NCBI RefSeq assembly: GCF_018310695.1 | Contig: NZ_JAGXCY010000001.1 | Location: 248,001 to 312,000, forward strand | Source: Paenibacillus sp. Marseille-Q4541 | GTDB lineage: Bacteria > Bacillota > Bacilli > Paenibacillales > Paenibacillaceae | Length of the DNA: 64,000 bases | Direction of reading: 5' to 3' | In this document: in pieces, positions 53,750 to 63,897 of the stretch | Position numbering within the stretch: the first letter of the stretch is position 1 | Layout of the letters: each line of letters starts with the position of its first letter | Notes under the pieces: generated by a model | Seen by the model: the letters and a program-made list of their open reading frames with translations, nothing else | The model's database searches: none | What the model was told of the DNA's origin: nothing | Position numbers and translations under genes: made by a program

Positions 53750-55636
53750 TTATAATTGCAATGACCCTTTTTTCTCCATTATATGACCCGACTTTTCCCA
53801 CACAAATTTCGTCAGCTCTTCACTCATGCCATAGAACATAAACGGAGTCATGATATAAATTCCATTAAAATGTTCCATTGCTACTTCAAGCAGCTCCTTG
53901 GCAATCTTCGTCCCCATTGCCCTGCCTTCTTCCCCTTCAAGTCCAGCCATCCGCTGCCTTACTTCATCTGACAACTGAATACCAGGCACTTCGTTATGCA
54001 AATACTCGGCATTTCGTCCGCTGGCAAGAGGCATGATTCCAATGAATATAGGAATATCAAGATGTTTGGTTGCTTCCTTGAGCGCAACGATAAGTTCCTT
54101 GTCATACACAGGCTGGGTCATAATATAATCGGCGCCTGCCGCTATTTTTTTCTCCAAACGCTGTACTGCTTTTTCCAAATATTTTACATTCGGATTAAAT
54201 GCAGCGCCGACAACAAAATCGGCTTTTTGTTTCAATGGCTTACCTGAGAAAGCAATTCCGTCATTCAACTGCTTAATCATGCGAATAATTTCAAAAGAAG
54301 TCATATCGTAAACCGAACTTGCACCAGGCAAATCACCGAACCTTGCCGGGTCACCGGTTACTGCAAGTACATGATCGATACCAAGCGCATCGAATCCCAT
54401 AAGATGAGACTGTGTTCCAATCAAGTTTCTATCCCTGCAAGCAATATGAATCAGGGGTCTCATTCCTGTCTGTTCCTTCACCAAATACCCGAGAGCCATG
54501 TTACTCATACGAGTAACTGCTAGTGAATTGTCTGCAAGAGTCAATGCATCGACACCTGCTGCTTTCAAACATTTGGCGCCTTTTAGAAAACGTTCGATAT
54601 CCAGGTCTCTAGGCGGATCGAGTTCTACGATAACCGTGTGACGTTCTTTTACCAGATCAACGATGGTCGGTTCTGTACGTATTTTTCCATTCTGGTTAGC
54701 AGGTTCAAATGAACTATTAATTTCATCTCTCGCGTGTAACGCTTCTTCATCAAGAGGCGGAAGAACGGGTGGTATGTATGTTGCCAGAGCTTCCGCGATA
54801 GCTTTGATATGTTCAGGGGTTGTACCGCAGCAGCCACCAATAATGCGGGCACTTAGATCAGCAAAACGAACCGCAGTCTGGCCAAAGTATTCAGCTGATG
54901 CTCCATAACGAACCTCACCATCAACGAAGTCTGCTATCCCCGCATTTGGGAATACGGACATTGGAATACCTAAGTCTGAAACAGATTCCATGGCACGCAT
55001 AATAGCATTGGGTCCCGTGCGGCAGTTAAAACCGATTACATCTGCTCCTTCTCCGTGCAAAATCGAGAAAGCCTCCGGCATCGTATAGCTATCAAGTGTT
55101 CTGCCAATGTCATCAATAGCAAACTGACAGATCACAGGTAAATCAGACTGCTTCCTTACACTACGGAGTGCGATCAAAAGCTCTTCCACGTCATAAAAAG
55201 TTTCAAGTAAAATTCCATCGACCCCTTCATCCAAAAGGGCGGTTACTTGCTCCTCAAAATAATAACCTAGCTTGCTCTTTGAAATATCTGAACGTTTACC
55301 AGCTCGAATGGAACCAGCCGCTCCTACAACGTAACCCTGCCCATTTAACGCTTCTTTCGCAATACGAACCCCGGCTCGGTTGATGCTCGCCACTTTATCT
55401 TCTAGTCCAAATTTGGAAAGCTTGTCGTAATTGGCTGAAAACGTATTGGTTTCAATTAGCTGGGCTCCAGCTTCGATATACCGTAAATGTACATCCCGAA
55501 TGACATCGGGCGATTCCAAATTCAATTCCTCGTAAGAAATACCTACAGGAAAACCCTTTTGATACAAAAAGGTACCTATTGCTCCATCTCCAATAAGTAT
55601 CTTCTTTTGCAACACTTCACGTAAGTTCACCCTCAT
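53750..55636 (-). CDS. Bifunctional homocysteine S-methyltransferase / methylene-THF reductase
   Basis: The first half (1-310) is a homocysteine methyltransferase with GDGAIGTFLYQKGFP, a Cys in FNCRTGP and the Zn-binding GGCCGTTPEHI. The second half (about 345-628) is MTHFR-like, with VIVELDPPRDLDIERFL, VTGDPARFGDLPGASSVYD and ADYIMTQPVYDKE. It resembles B. subtilis YitJ, which links folate reduction to methionine synthesis. I chose the ATG at 55636, 3 bases after GGAGG; a GTG two codons on is as good. No S-box is visible upstream. Confidence 0.92.
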   Translation of the reverse strand: MRVNLREVLQKKILIGDGAIGTFLYQKGFPVGISYEELNLESPDVIRDVHLRYIEAGAQLIETNTFSANYDKLSKFGLEDKVASINRAGVRIAKEALNGQGYVVGAAGSIRAGKRSDISKSKLGYYFEEQVTALLDEGVDGILLETFYDVEELLIALRSVRKQSDLPVICQFAIDDIGRTLDSYTMPEAFSILHGEGADVIGFNCRTGPNAIMRAMESVSDLGIPMSVFPNAGIADFVDGEVRYGASAEYFGQTAVRFADLSARIIGGCCGTTPEHIKAIAEALATYIPPVLPPLDEEALHARDEINSSFEPANQNGKIRTEPTIVDLVKERHTVIVELDPPRDLDIERFLKGAKCLKAAGVDALTLADNSLAVTRMSNMALGYLVKEQTGMRPLIHIACRDRNLIGTQSHLMGFDALGIDHVLAVTGDPARFGDLPGASSVYDMTSFEIIRMIKQLNDGIAFSGKPLKQKADFVVGAAFNPNVKYLEKAVQRLEKKIAAGADYIMTQPVYDKELIVALKEATKHLDIPIFIGIMPLASGRNAEYLHNEVPGIQLSDEVRQRMAGLEGEEGRAMGTKIAKELLEVAMEHFNGIYIMTPFMFYGMSEELTKFVWEKSGHIMEKKGSLQL

Positions 55637-55686
55637 TCTCCTCCCGCCAAACTCCCTATATTTCACACTAATGTAACATAAAAACA

Positions 55687-55720
55687 CAAAAAGAGGGAAC
55701 ATCCCTGTTCCCTCTTTTGA
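55687..55720 (-). terminator. Terminator after dapF
   Basis: AAAAGAGGGAACA pairs with TGTTCCCTCTTTT around a short loop, with a T run on the minus strand. Confidence 0.9.
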
Positions 55721-55726
55721 TCAATA

Positions 55727-56566
55727 TCAGTTTTCGTTCGTTGTGCCCGTAAATACTACTTCTGCTGGACCTGTCATATATACGTGGTTATCCTCTTCGC
55801 TCCACTCAATAAATAGATCGCCGCCTTTCAGACTAACCCAGGCTGCCCTATCAGATACGTCATTCAGGACGGAGGATACAAGCGTCGCACAAGCCCCAGT
55901 ACCGCAAGCCAGTGTAGGACCAGCGCCACGTTCCCATACTCGCATATCAATATGCTCCCGATCTTTTACTGTAGCAAATTCAACATTTATTTTTTTAGGA
56001 AATAAAGGATGAACTTCAAGCTTTGGTCCCCAAGAGGCTAAATCAAAATTCACCGCATCATCCACATAAATAACGCAGTGCGGATTCCCCATAGATACCG
56101 CGGTGAATCGGAAGCCGCTTCCCCCTGCTTCAATGGCTTGGTTTACAACGGGACTTGCATCGATCATCGTTGGGATCTGTAAACCATCCAGTATCGGAGC
56201 CCCCATATCCACACGAACCTTACTTACTTTCCCATCCTCTACTGTCAAAAGTACAGGCTGAACGCCAGCTCCGATCGTTTGAATCGTAATGCTCTCACGA
56301 TCAATATGACCGTGATCATATACATATTTTGCTACACAGCGGATAGCATTACCGCATTGTTCTGCTTCTGTGCCGTCTGAATTAATGATACGCATCTGAA
56401 AATCCGCTTCATCAGAAGGTAAAATATATACAAGGCCATCCGCACCGATGCCGAAAAATCGATTGCACCATTTTATCGCTAATTCTGCTGCATTATGAGG
56501 CAGCTCCTTCTCGCCATAAACAACAACAAAATCGTTGCCAAGTCCGTGCATTTTCGTAAATTCCAT
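55727..56566 (-). CDS. dapF: Diaminopimelate epimerase
   Basis: The 279-residue enzyme makes meso-diaminopimelate for lysine and peptidoglycan. KMHGLGNDFVVVYG, the first catalytic Cys in NSDGTEAEQCGNAIRCV and the second in LACGTGACATLV are present. GGAGTGGGG precedes the ATG. It is monocistronic. Confidence 0.97.
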   Translation of the reverse strand: MEFTKMHGLGNDFVVVYGEKELPHNAAELAIKWCNRFFGIGADGLVYILPSDEADFQMRIINSDGTEAEQCGNAIRCVAKYVYDHGHIDRESITIQTIGAGVQPVLLTVEDGKVSKVRVDMGAPILDGLQIPTMIDASPVVNQAIEAGGSGFRFTAVSMGNPHCVIYVDDAVNFDLASWGPKLEVHPLFPKKINVEFATVKDREHIDMRVWERGAGPTLACGTGACATLVSSVLNDVSDRAAWVSLKGGDLFIEWSEEDNHVYMTGPAEVVFTGTTNEN

Positions 56567-56696
56567 GACGTAACCCCACTCCTTTTGGCTCTCTTGGCCA
56601 AGCTGTACTCATAAGCCTAATATTTAAAAATCAGAGACCTGATATACAGCTTTTTCAAGATAGCATATCCCAAGGAGTGAAGGAAATCTATTGATT

Positions 56697-59483
56697 TTAT
56701 GCAGAAAATTTTGTACTTTTCGGAGTGTATCCACTAGCAGCTAATCTGCGGCGGCTTCTCCGGCCTCCCCATACACTTCCTGCACCAAGTAAGAACGTAG
56801 GTATTCCTGCCGCTACGATGACAAGAGCCCACTCTCTAAGGTCAAGCGGAACCGTTTTGAAAATCGGCTGCAGCTGAGGCGTGTACATTACACCAAGCAT
56901 CAGAATGACAGATGAGAGGACTGCAAGTACCAAGTATTTGTTTTGCAATGGATTACGGTGAAAAATGGATCTGGAGCTACGGCAATCAAAAACATGGATC
57001 AGCTGTGCCATTACCAGCGTTGCAAATGCTACCGACTGTGCCTTCACAAGCTGCGTAGCACTACTCGGATCCACTCGAAGCGTTAGCCAGAATGCAGCAA
57101 GCGTGCATACTCCGATGAGTACGCCACGGCTGATAATTTTCCAGCCCAGTCTTCTTGCAAAGATGTTCTCCTTCGCAGAACGCGGCTTATGTTCCATAAG
57201 ATCCTTTTCCGCCTGATCTACACCTAGTGCCATCGCAGGCAGACCATCTGTAACGAGATTCACCCAGAGAATCTGAATGGGAAGGAGTGGCAACGGAAGT
57301 CCTGCCATCATCGCGAAAAACATCGTTAAAATCTCGCCCACATTGGAAGCTAGCAAATAACGTATAAACTTACGGATATTCTCATAGATGTTTCGCCCCT
57401 CTTCAATGGCAGAGACAATCGTAGAAAAGTTATCATCGCTCAGAATAAGTGCGGAAGCCTCTTTAGTTACATCGGTACCTGTAATTCCCATAGCAATTCC
57501 GATATCTGCTGCTTTAATAGCCGGTGCGTCATTCACCCCGTCACCTGTCATGGCAACAACATGTCCTTTACGCTGAAGGGATTTGACGATGCGAAGCTTA
57601 TGCTCCGGTGATACTCTGGCATAAACGTATACCTGATCCACTTCTTTATCCAGATCATCATCACTAAGTAATGACAATTGCTGTCCGGTAAACACTTTAC
57701 CTCCGCGAGGCAAAATGCCGAGCTGATGCGCAATGGCTTCTGCGGTTAGAGAATGGTCTCCTGTAATCATGACGGTCTTGATTCCGGCTCGTCTACAAGT
57801 TGCGATGGCATCTCTTACCTCCTTGCGAGGAGGATCAATCATACCAGTAAGTCCGACAAATACGAGCTGACTTTCGGCCTTGCTCTCACTGTCGATTTGT
57901 TCTTCCGATCTTACTTCACGGTAGGCCATTCCCAGTACCCGAAGTGCCGAACTTGCCATATGCTCATTCGCCTGAACCACTTGCTGCCGCATGGTTGCCG
58001 TGAAAGGAACAACCTTGTCATCCCATAAAATGTATGCACATTCTTTAACGAGCACATCGGGCGCACCTTTCGTAAAAAGCAGCTTACCTCCCTGATGTTT
58101 CGTCAGTACCGACATCAGCTTGCGTTCCGAATCAAATGGAAACTCATTGACTCGTTCATATAGACCCGACAGACTCTGAGGTGACATGCCTAACTTGGAC
58201 GCAAGTGTAACCAGTGCTCCTTCAGTAGGATCACCTTTTAACACCCACTCTGTTTCATCCGAATTTTTCTTGTTGCGAGTGTCATGAACCGGTATTTCTT
58301 CAATTAATGCATTATTACATAAGCTACTAATTTGAAGGAGTCTGCGTAAGGATTGATCATTCTTCAGATCAATGGGCTGATCTTGAAGCAAGATATGTCC
58401 TACCGGTTTATAGCCTTCCCCTGTAACTTTCAAGTGTCGTCCACCCTGCCATACATCTGTTACCGTCATTTTGTTCTGAGTCAGTGTCCCTGTCTTATCA
58501 GAACATATGACAGAAGCTGAACCGAGTGTTTCTACCGAGGGAAGCTTGCGAACAATTGCTTTTCGTTTAATCATTCGCTGTACACCAAGGGCAAGTGCAA
58601 TAGTAACAATAGCGGGTAGTCCTTCAGGTATGGCTGCAACCGCAAGACTGACGCCAGCTAGGAACATGCCAATCGCAGGCTGTCCATGTAAAATACCAGC
58701 TACTACGACAAGTACAGTCAGAACTAGGGAGACGATAATGAGGATCTTCCCTAGCTGTTCCAGACGATGCTGAAGCGGTGTCTCCTGTGCCTCTGTATTC
58801 TGTATGAGATCCGCGATTTTACCCATCTCGGTATCCATACCTGTTCGAATAACGATTCCTCTTGCCGTCCCCCTCGTGACCATCGTCCCCATGAACCCAA
58901 TATTTTTCAAATCCCCTAGCGGAAGATCATCTTGCTGAATGACTCTACTGTGTTTATTAACCGGAACGGATTCTCCAGTCAATGCTGATTCTTCCACATC
59001 ACAGTTACTTGTCATGATAAAGCGAATATCCGCAGGTACACGGTCTCCACTTTCCAGCAAAATAATATCCCCCGGGACGAGATTTTTGGCGGGGATCTGA
59101 TCTACTTTCCCATCTCTGATCACTTTGGAGGTTGGAGCAGATAACTTTTTCAAAGCGCTTAGCGAACGCTCAGCTCTGAATTCCTGAACAAAACCAAGAA
59201 TTCCGTTCAGTAAAATTATGGCGATAATCGTTATAGCATCCAGGTATTCACCCAGCAATCCGGACACAAGGGTGGCTCCCACAAGAACAAGAACCATAAA
59301 ATCTTTAAATTGATTTAGAAAAAGGGTGATCGGAGAAATTCCTTTGCCCTCCGACAGCTCATTTACGCCTGCCTTCTTCTGTCTGTCTGCAGCCTCATCC
59401 TTGGTTAGACCTAGCTGCGGCTCCACATTCAGTTCTGACTCCAATTCGTCTACACCCATCTGATGCCACTTCTTCTGTTCCAT
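56697..59483 (-). CDS. Calcium-type cation-translocating P-type ATPase
   Basis: The 928-residue P2A-type ATPase has TGES, the phosphorylation loop CSDKTGTLTQNKMTV, the transmembrane Ca2+ site PEGLPAIV, MTGDGVNDAPAIK and about ten membrane segments. It resembles YloB of B. subtilis and SERCA pumps, exporting Ca2+ (or Mn2+). Normal length. GGGAGGGG lies 11 bases before the ATG. Confidence 0.93.
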   Translation of the reverse strand: MEQKKWHQMGVDELESELNVEPQLGLTKDEAADRQKKAGVNELSEGKGISPITLFLNQFKDFMVLVLVGATLVSGLLGEYLDAITIIAIILLNGILGFVQEFRAERSLSALKKLSAPTSKVIRDGKVDQIPAKNLVPGDIILLESGDRVPADIRFIMTSNCDVEESALTGESVPVNKHSRVIQQDDLPLGDLKNIGFMGTMVTRGTARGIVIRTGMDTEMGKIADLIQNTEAQETPLQHRLEQLGKILIIVSLVLTVLVVVAGILHGQPAIGMFLAGVSLAVAAIPEGLPAIVTIALALGVQRMIKRKAIVRKLPSVETLGSASVICSDKTGTLTQNKMTVTDVWQGGRHLKVTGEGYKPVGHILLQDQPIDLKNDQSLRRLLQISSLCNNALIEEIPVHDTRNKKNSDETEWVLKGDPTEGALVTLASKLGMSPQSLSGLYERVNEFPFDSERKLMSVLTKHQGGKLLFTKGAPDVLVKECAYILWDDKVVPFTATMRQQVVQANEHMASSALRVLGMAYREVRSEEQIDSESKAESQLVFVGLTGMIDPPRKEVRDAIATCRRAGIKTVMITGDHSLTAEAIAHQLGILPRGGKVFTGQQLSLLSDDDLDKEVDQVYVYARVSPEHKLRIVKSLQRKGHVVAMTGDGVNDAPAIKAADIGIAMGITGTDVTKEASALILSDDNFSTIVSAIEEGRNIYENIRKFIRYLLASNVGEILTMFFAMMAGLPLPLLPIQILWVNLVTDGLPAMALGVDQAEKDLMEHKPRSAKENIFARRLGWKIISRGVLIGVCTLAAFWLTLRVDPSSATQLVKAQSVAFATLVMAQLIHVFDCRSSRSIFHRNPLQNKYLVLAVLSSVILMLGVMYTPQLQPIFKTVPLDLREWALVIVAAGIPTFLLGAGSVWGGRRSRRRLAASGYTPKSTKFSA

Positions 59484-59746
59484 GTTCCAAGGTTCCCCTC
59501 CCGCTCTTTAGTCCTGTGCCTGTCCAGCGTTTCTCACATAAATGAGTACCTACATCAGCGAAAATGAAAGATCGTCTGCGTGCCGGACAAACTTCTAAAA
59601 CTACTGTATTCGGACAAGAGCCGAAATATCACAAGAGAGGGCCCTTAAGTTTTTGTCCAAACTATGGCATGATAGAAAGAGAGGAAAACTACACATAGCA
59701 AAAATAAGTCGAAACCAACCTAGTATAAGATGGGAGAACATAGATT

Positions 59747-61485
59747 ATGGCATTAGACGGAATTGTCGTTCGCGCAATCGTTCATGAGCTTCAAGTGCTC
59801 GTTGGCGGACGTATGAATAAAATACATCAACCTAACAGTCACGATATCGTTGTTAGTCTTCGGGCAGGGCGGGAGAATACCAAACTGCTCATATCAGCAA
59901 GTCCTACTTATCCACGTGTTCAATTTACAAAACAAACTTTTGTGAATCCTACAGAAGCTCCCATGTTCTGTATGTTGCTACGCAAACATTGCGAAAGTGC
60001 GATTATCGAAAAAATCAGCCAAGTGGGTATGGAACGCATTATTCATATCGATGTTCGGCAGCGTGATGAGCTCGGAGATATTTCTACAAAGAAAATTATT
60101 ATTGAACTGATGGGCAGACACAGTAATATCATTTTGGTGGATCCTTCCACAGGTAACATCTTGGATGGAATTCATCATGTGACCCCTGCCATCAGCAGTT
60201 ACCGTGTAATTATGCCTGGATTCTCTTACACAGAGCCTCCACAGCAAAATAAGGAAAATCCACTCACCGCAGAAGCATCTTCATTCTCTACCTATGAAAG
60301 CTATGAGGGAACCGCTGTGAAATGGCTGGTAGAATCCTTTAGCGGACTCAGTCCTTTGACAGCAGAGGAGATAGCCTCACGGGGTGGTCAAGCTGATCCT
60401 GAAGCATCAAGGGATAAAGAACAGCTCTGGAAAGGTTTTACCGAGGTAATCAATCTAGTATCTGCTAACGAGTTCACACCGGTCATCGCAACAAATGCGA
60501 AAGAGAAAATGGTGTTTTCTGCTATTCCTCTGACACATCTGGATGAGAATAAAACCTATGATTCTATCAGTGCGTGTATGGAAGCATACTATGGAGAAAA
60601 GGCAGAAAGAGACGCAGTAAAACAAAAAGTTAGCGATCTCCTTCGTTTTCTTCAGAACGAACGTAACAAGAACATTAAGAAACTGGATCATCTGAATGCT
60701 GACCTCGCAGAAGCCGATGATGCGGATCAATACCGAATTTTTGGAGAATTGCTGTTTGCTTCTCTTCATGCCATTCAAAAAGGAGATAAAGAAGCTGTTC
60801 TCACGAACTTCTATGATGAAGATCAAGCCGAAGTTCGGATACCGCTGGATCCATTATTGACCCCTTCGGATAATGCGCAGCGTTATTTCAAAAATATAAT
60901 AAATATAAAAACAGCCTTCAAGTCATTCAAGAACAACTGCTCAAGACACGAGATGAAATTTTGTACTTGGACAATTTACTGCAACAGCTGGCTTCCGCTT
61001 CCATGAACGATATTGAAGAAATTCGGGAGGAACTGGTTTCCGGAGGATATCTTCGAGATCGGAATAAAAAAGGGAACAAAAAGAAGAAGAAAAACCAACT
61101 TCCTTCTCTTCAGGTATTTACGTCTACTGATGGAACCGAAATCTATGTGGGTAAAAACAACTTACAAAATGAGTACCTAACGAATCGGCTAGCTAATTCT
61201 AACGACACATGGCTTCATACAAAAGACATCCCAGGCTCTCACGTTGTGATCCGCTCTACTTCCTTCTCTGAGAAGACCTTGGAAGAAGCAGCGATGATTG
61301 CTGCATATTACAGCCAGGCCAAGGAGTCAAGCAGTGTGCCTGTCGATTATACGAACATTCGTCACGTGAAAAAACCAAGCGGAGCGAAACCCGGCTTTGT
61401 TATTTACGATAATCAAAAAACGCTGTTTGTTACACCAAGCGAAGACTTAGTTAAAACACTTCCAAGTTACATTAAAAACGGATAA
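59747..61485 (+). pseudogene. rqcH: rqcH (fibronectin-binding/NFACT family) broken by a one-base deletion
   Basis: The 5' part (59747-60889) reads as RqcH: MALDGIVVRAIVHELQVLVG, LRKHCESAIIEKISQVGMER, ELMGRHSNIILVDPSTGNIL, and [12 protein letters not shown]. After the A5 run at 60890-60894 the frame goes wrong. Adding one A restores [19 protein letters not shown] and continues without a stop through the coiled coil and the C-terminal NFACT-R domain ([14 protein letters not shown]) to 61485. The two pieces are read in different frames, so a full protein of about 580 residues would need correction. RqcH adds C-terminal alanine tails to stalled nascent chains. Real mutation or read error cannot be told. 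Confidence 0.85.
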
Positions 61486-61494
61486 ATGATATTC

Positions 61495-61541
61495 AAAAAA
61501 AGCAGCGTTACCCTTGAAATAAGGAACGCTGCTTTTTTTAT
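61495..61541. terminator. Bidirectional terminator between rqcH and the PHP gene
   Basis: AAAAAAGCAGCGTT pairs with AACGCTGCTTTTTTT, with inner CCTT/AAGG pairing. Confidence 0.88.
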
Positions 61542-62416
61542 TTTACAGATCTAGCTTGGTAAAGTTCACTCAGCACCGAAGCTTCCACCGTGACGCTGCC
61601 GAGATCTCCATGAAATACAACTCCTTGCCTTGCTCCATGAAAATCAGAACCGCCTGTTACAATAAGGTTGTACTGTTCAGCCATAGCAAGATAGCGTTTC
61701 TCCTCTTCAGGCCCATGATCTGAATGATAGACTTCAATCCCAGCCGGATGTCCATGTTCGATCAACTTCCGTATCAAATCATCATTCCCATAGAGACCTG
61801 GATGGGCGATGACAGGTGTTCCTCCTGCAGCTCGGATCCACGCAAAAGCATCCTCCGGAGTCACCCGTGGAACACTGACAAACCCCGGTTTGCCTTCAGC
61901 CAAATAGAGATCAAAAGCCTCTCGCATGCTACTTACGTATCCTTTATCCACCAGTGCATCTGCGATATGAGGACGTCCAATGGTTTCATCTTTCTCTAGA
62001 GGTCGTCCCATGACCCGGACCACATCCTCCATAGAAACAACAAGTTCGAGGTCATTCAATCTCTCTAAAATCCGAATATTGCGTTCTTCACGTGTCCGGC
62101 GCAGCGTCTCAAGTCTAGTAAGAAATTCACGATCCCTAATATCAATATAGTAACCGAGTACATGTATTTCTTTACCTTCAAGTCTGGTGCTGATTTCCAC
62201 TCCAGGAACTACCGTTATTCCGTATTTTTCACCCGCAATAAGCGCCTCTTCCACTCCTGCTACTGTATCGTGATCCGTGAGTGCCACTGCAGCAAGCCCC
62301 TTTTCACTTGCAATTCGCACATTTTCTGATGAGGGCTGCATCCCGTCAGAAGACAAACTATGCGTATGAAGATCGCATCTCCCTGTAAGAGAAACTTCTT
62401 TTCCAGTTGTATTCAT
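61538..62416 (-). CDS. PHP-domain phosphoesterase (YciV/RNase AM-like)
   Basis: I start at the ATG at 62416, 7 bases after AAGGAGG. The 292-residue PHP protein has DLHTHSLSSDG, TDHDTVAG, HVLGYYIDI, PVIAHPG and the late SDFHG motif that make up the trinuclear metal site. Close relatives are nucleoside 3',5'-bisphosphate phosphatases or 5'-3' exoribonucleases (RNase AM). The exact substrate is not predictable. It stands next to the CysL-like regulator. Confidence 0.85.
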   Translation of the reverse strand: MNTTGKEVSLTGRCDLHTHSLSSDGMQPSSENVRIASEKGLAAVALTDHDTVAGVEEALIAGEKYGITVVPGVEISTRLEGKEIHVLGYYIDIRDREFLTRLETLRRTREERNIRILERLNDLELVVSMEDVVRVMGRPLEKDETIGRPHIADALVDKGYVSSMREAFDLYLAEGKPGFVSVPRVTPEDAFAWIRAAGGTPVIAHPGLYGNDDLIRKLIEHGHPAGIEVYHSDHGPEEEKRYLAMAEQYNLIVTGGSDFHGARQGVVFHGDLGSVTVEASVLSELYQARSVK

Positions 62417-62459
62417 GTTCACTCCTCCTTAAGGTTCTTTCCACTTATCCTACAGTGTT

Positions 62460-63356
62460 TTAGTTCTGAGTTTGTTTCTTAAGATAGTTTAAGAAAGTAA
62501 CCGCAGAGATCGGTAACATAGAAGACTTGGAGTATACCTCATAAAATTCTCTAGAAAACGTAATATCCTTCAAGTTTAGTACCTTTACAAGGCCAAGAGC
62601 CACTTCGTGTTTGACAGAGGATGGTGAAATAATCGTAATCCCTACACCGGCTTCTACCGCTGATTTAATAGCCCCCGTACTCCCCAGTTCCATAACTGTA
62701 TTCAAGTTAGATGGATCGACGCCATTTTCCTTCATCGCGTCCTCCATCACTTGTCTCGTGCCGGAACCTTTTTCTCTTAATATAAAAGGATACTCCAAAA
62801 TATCTTGCAGCCTCACCTCATTTTGCAAAACTAGTGGGTGCTGGGCAGGAACAATCAGTTTCAGCTCATCATGCATACCCGGTTCTACAATGAGGTCTGG
62901 ATGGGACAGTGGCGCCTCTATCATGCCAAAGTTTAGCTGATTCTTCATGATTCCTTCGACAATCTGGGTTGTATTCATTACATTCATCACGATTGAGATA
63001 TCTGGGTATTTTTTGCCAAAAGGACCTAATAACCGGGGTAGCACGTATTCACCGATTGTCAAACTCGCTCCAATGAGCAAACGACCTTGCAGCTTGTCCG
63101 TATACGAGGCTACCGCCTCATCCGTTTCACGGAATAATTCCATACTTCGCAGTGCATAAGGAAGTAAGGCTTTTCCTGCTTCAGAAAGCTCAATTTTTTT
63201 CGTTGATCGGTGGATTAATTTTGTTCCAAAATAATCTTCAAGTGATTGGATTTGCATAGTTACCGCAGGCTGTGTCATGTGTAAAGCTTGTGCTGCCGCA
63301 GAAAAGCTTCCTTTTTCCGCTACCGTATAAAATATATGCAGCTGGTGAAAGTTCAT
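62460..63356 (-). CDS. LysR-family regulator, CysL/YwfK-like
   Basis: 298 residues. The winged HTH MNFHQLHIFYTVAEKGSFSA AAQALHMTQPAVTMQIQSLE is followed by a substrate-binding domain with LQGRLLIGASLTIGEYVLPR, which resembles CysL, the activator of sulfite reductase genes, and YwfK. It may regulate sulfur genes elsewhere; none is in reach here except cysK 55 kb away. GGGGG precedes the ATG. Name and effector are tentative. Confidence 0.75.
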   Translation of the reverse strand: MNFHQLHIFYTVAEKGSFSAAAQALHMTQPAVTMQIQSLEDYFGTKLIHRSTKKIELSEAGKALLPYALRSMELFRETDEAVASYTDKLQGRLLIGASLTIGEYVLPRLLGPFGKKYPDISIVMNVMNTTQIVEGIMKNQLNFGMIEAPLSHPDLIVEPGMHDELKLIVPAQHPLVLQNEVRLQDILEYPFILREKGSGTRQVMEDAMKENGVDPSNLNTVMELGSTGAIKSAVEAGVGITIISPSSVKHEVALGLVKVLNLKDITFSREFYEVYSKSSMLPISAVTFLNYLKKQTQN

Positions 63357-63403
63357 CCATTCTTCCCCCTTACCTTCCTATGTATTGTACCCGATTTTAT
63401 ACT

Positions 63404-63433
63404 AAAAAAGGTGTGCAGCATCTGCACACCTCT
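63404..63433 (-). terminator. Terminator of the 145-aa protein gene
   Basis: AGGTGTGCAG pairs with CTGCACACCT, with a T6 tail on the minus strand. Confidence 0.88.
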
Positions 63434-63459
63434 CCAAACTCACTTTAAGCTATTATACC

Positions 63460-63897
63460 TTATTTACGTTTACGGCTGTTCTTGACCAGTGTCATACGTC
63501 TTGAATGACGTAACCAGGAATAATAAGTCTTTAGATCTCGAAGTTCAATCGTCTCCGACATTCTTCCGAGAAACGTAACAATAATCATTTTGTGAAGGGG
63601 ATTCCCTGTAATATCATATTCACCAGGCAATTCCGTAAATTCCGCAACTACGACAAGATCGCCATCAATCAAATATACATCTTGTTCGTTTCGATAGTAG
63701 GGTGAAATCCTGTTCTGCTTGAGGCACTCCCACAACCATGCTGCGATGTTCTCAAAATCATTATTATCTTGCCTGACTCGGTCAACATATCGAAGTTTCG
63801 CATGGTTCGTAATGACAATGTCAGCCACTTTCTTATCACCTAGAGCTACATAAAAAGGTTCGTAGGTGCTCCAACGCTGCATTAACTTGTCACGCAT
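63460..63897 (-). CDS. Protein of unknown function (145 aa)
   Basis: A basic mixed alpha/beta protein with ITNHAKLRYVDRVRQDNNDF near the N-terminus and GEYDITGNPLHKMIIVTFLG late, and a strongly basic tail (SRRMTLVKNSRKRK). The NHAKLRYVDRV stretch recalls small RelE/BrnT-like folds, but no partner gene is next to it and I cannot assign a family. GGAG lies about 10 bases before the ATG. Cytosolic and probably nucleic-acid binding, by charge only. Confidence 0.65.
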   Translation of the reverse strand: MRDKLMQRWSTYEPFYVALGDKKVADIVITNHAKLRYVDRVRQDNNDFENIAAWLWECLKQNRISPYYRNEQDVYLIDGDLVVVAEFTELPGEYDITGNPLHKMIIVTFLGRMSETIELRDLKTYYSWLRHSRRMTLVKNSRKRK

